Shown: positions 63,532 through 64,000 of the stretch, piece after piece
Layout: each line of letters begins with the position of its first letter
Numbering within the stretch: the stretch's first letter is position 1
Assembly (NCBI RefSeq): GCF_017355785.1
Contig: NZ_JAFEWE010000018.1
Coordinates: forward strand, 1-64,000
From: Desertivirga arenae
Lineage (GTDB): Bacteria > Bacteroidota > Bacteroidia > Sphingobacteriales > Sphingobacteriaceae
Length of the DNA stretch: 64,000 bases
Direction of reading: 5' to 3'
The notes under the pieces: model-generated
Told to the model about the DNA's origin: nothing
The model's input: the letters and a program-made list of their open reading frames with translations, nothing else
The model's database searches: none
Position numbers and translations under genes: made by a program

Positions 63532-64000
63532 TTTTTTAAATTTTAAAAGATTAAAAATTCTGTTAAGCCTGCTTTTTTATACCGGTATGTCGCAAAGGCT
63601 GAACAAATGTAGAGGGCATTTTTGCAGCAAAAAAGACCTGAGAAGCCCCTTGCCGGCTTTTGCGAGGATTTGCTTGATTTTGCGAAGATTTGCGAACCGT
63701 TTGATACTTTGTTGTGGAATTGTTCGGGAATGAACCCCTATTTGTTGTGAAAACGGGGGGCGTTTTCCCAATAAACTCACAACAGGGTACCAAGAGGGTA
63801 CGAACAAGTTTAGAATATTACTAGTGTTATTCCTTGCCATATGAACCCGTACCCAATGTAACCCCGTTTGTTTCATAAAATTTTTTCTGACTGATTATCT
63901 GCTAATTAAAATTCAAAAAAGGGGTTACACTTATTTTCGGGGGGTTACATAATCCCCCAGCTATTTTTATTTTTTTGACCTTGGCAGACAAGTAGTCAAT
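63532..64000. other. Right-edge intergenic region rich in short repeats
   Basis: About 470 bp with no supported gene. It carries several short repeats: GGGGTTACA at 63921-63929 and 63941-63949 with an inverted copy (TGTAACCCC) at 63857-63865. It also has AGGGTAC twice near 63783-63800 with an inverted GTACCC near 63849, and TTTGCGA-type direct repeats near 63659-63700. This could be the regulatory or attachment region of a neighbouring integrated element lying beyond the window. The frames at 63563-63876 on the minus strand are judged shadows. Confidence 0.5.

Noticed and set aside
63563-63876. Two overlapping minus-strand frames at the right edge
   Set aside because: They overlap each other in different frames over a repeat-rich non-coding region, with no domain or start signal.
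63857-63949. GGGGTTACA repeats considered as a defined attachment site
   Set aside because: Too short, and no second boundary or integrase is visible in the window; kept only as a possibility.

Overview
The window looks like the chromosome of a free-living Bacteroidota, most likely a Sphingobacteriaceae member related to Pedobacter. The evidence is type IX secretion (T9SS) proteins (PorP/SprF-type, a gliding-motility-type C-terminal domain), LruC and DUF6266 family proteins, a Bacteroidota-style AsmA protein, TAnnTTTG-type promoter boxes, weak Shine-Dalgarno signals and AT-rich intergenic DNA. No rRNA, tRNA or CRISPR was recognised.

Layout. 1-4.6 kb: the N-terminal 1540 codons of a giant secreted multidomain protein (propeller-like repeats, Fn3, LamG, cadherin-like and MBG repeats) running off the left edge. 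5.1-40.3 kb: a large exopolysaccharide/capsule locus, almost all on the minus strand. Read in the direction of transcription it starts at 38.3 kb with a PglF/CapD-like dehydratase, a Wza-like export lipoprotein, a Wzc-like tyrosine kinase and a UDP-sugar dehydrogenase. It continues with a UDP-HexNAc 4-epimerase, an ABC-type flippase candidate, a glycosyltransferase carrying a 15-bp poly-G tract, WecB, an EpsG-like polymerase, several more glycosyltransferases, two NodB-like proteins, CapA-like and ATP-grasp proteins and a CapK-like adenylate-forming enzyme. It ends with PglC-, PglD- and PglE-like enzymes. A LruC lipoprotein, a P-loop kinase-like protein and a PorP-OmpA-SPOR fusion lie inside its distal end. 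Three plus-strand genes interrupt it: a GT4 at 30.4 kb, and a frameshifted deacetylase plus a GT2 at 38.7-40.3 kb.

41-45.4 kb: a NarL-type response regulator, a 39-residue Cys-containing small ORF and a large AsmA-like protein, closed by a perfect 46-bp palindromic terminator. 45.4-56.8 kb: a T9SS surface module (OmpA/PD40 protein, PorP/SprF protein, a CshA-repeat adhesin with a T9SS C-terminal domain, and a 15-repeat PKD-like protein without one). 57.2-60.4 kb: an Asp/Glu racemase, then an MBOAT O-acyltransferase with an SGNH-like partner. 60.9-64 kb: a Bacteroidota accessory set (unknown protein, excisionase-like HTH, small membrane coiled-coil protein, DUF6266 protein) and a repeat-bearing end region, possibly an island edge.

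How the genes fit together (inference). PglF-, PglE-, PglD- and PglC-like proteins would make and lipid-link a di-N-acetylated bacillosamine-type sugar. WecB, the dehydrogenase and the 4-epimerase would supply ManNAc and HexNAc uronic acids. Glycosyltransferases build the repeat, the ABC protein flips it, EpsG polymerises it, and Wzc/Wza export it. NodB-like, CapK-like, ATP-grasp, CapA-like and possibly MBOAT proteins could decorate it. Two features suggest variable surface sugar: the poly-G tract in a glycosyltransferase and the one-base frameshift in the deacetylase.
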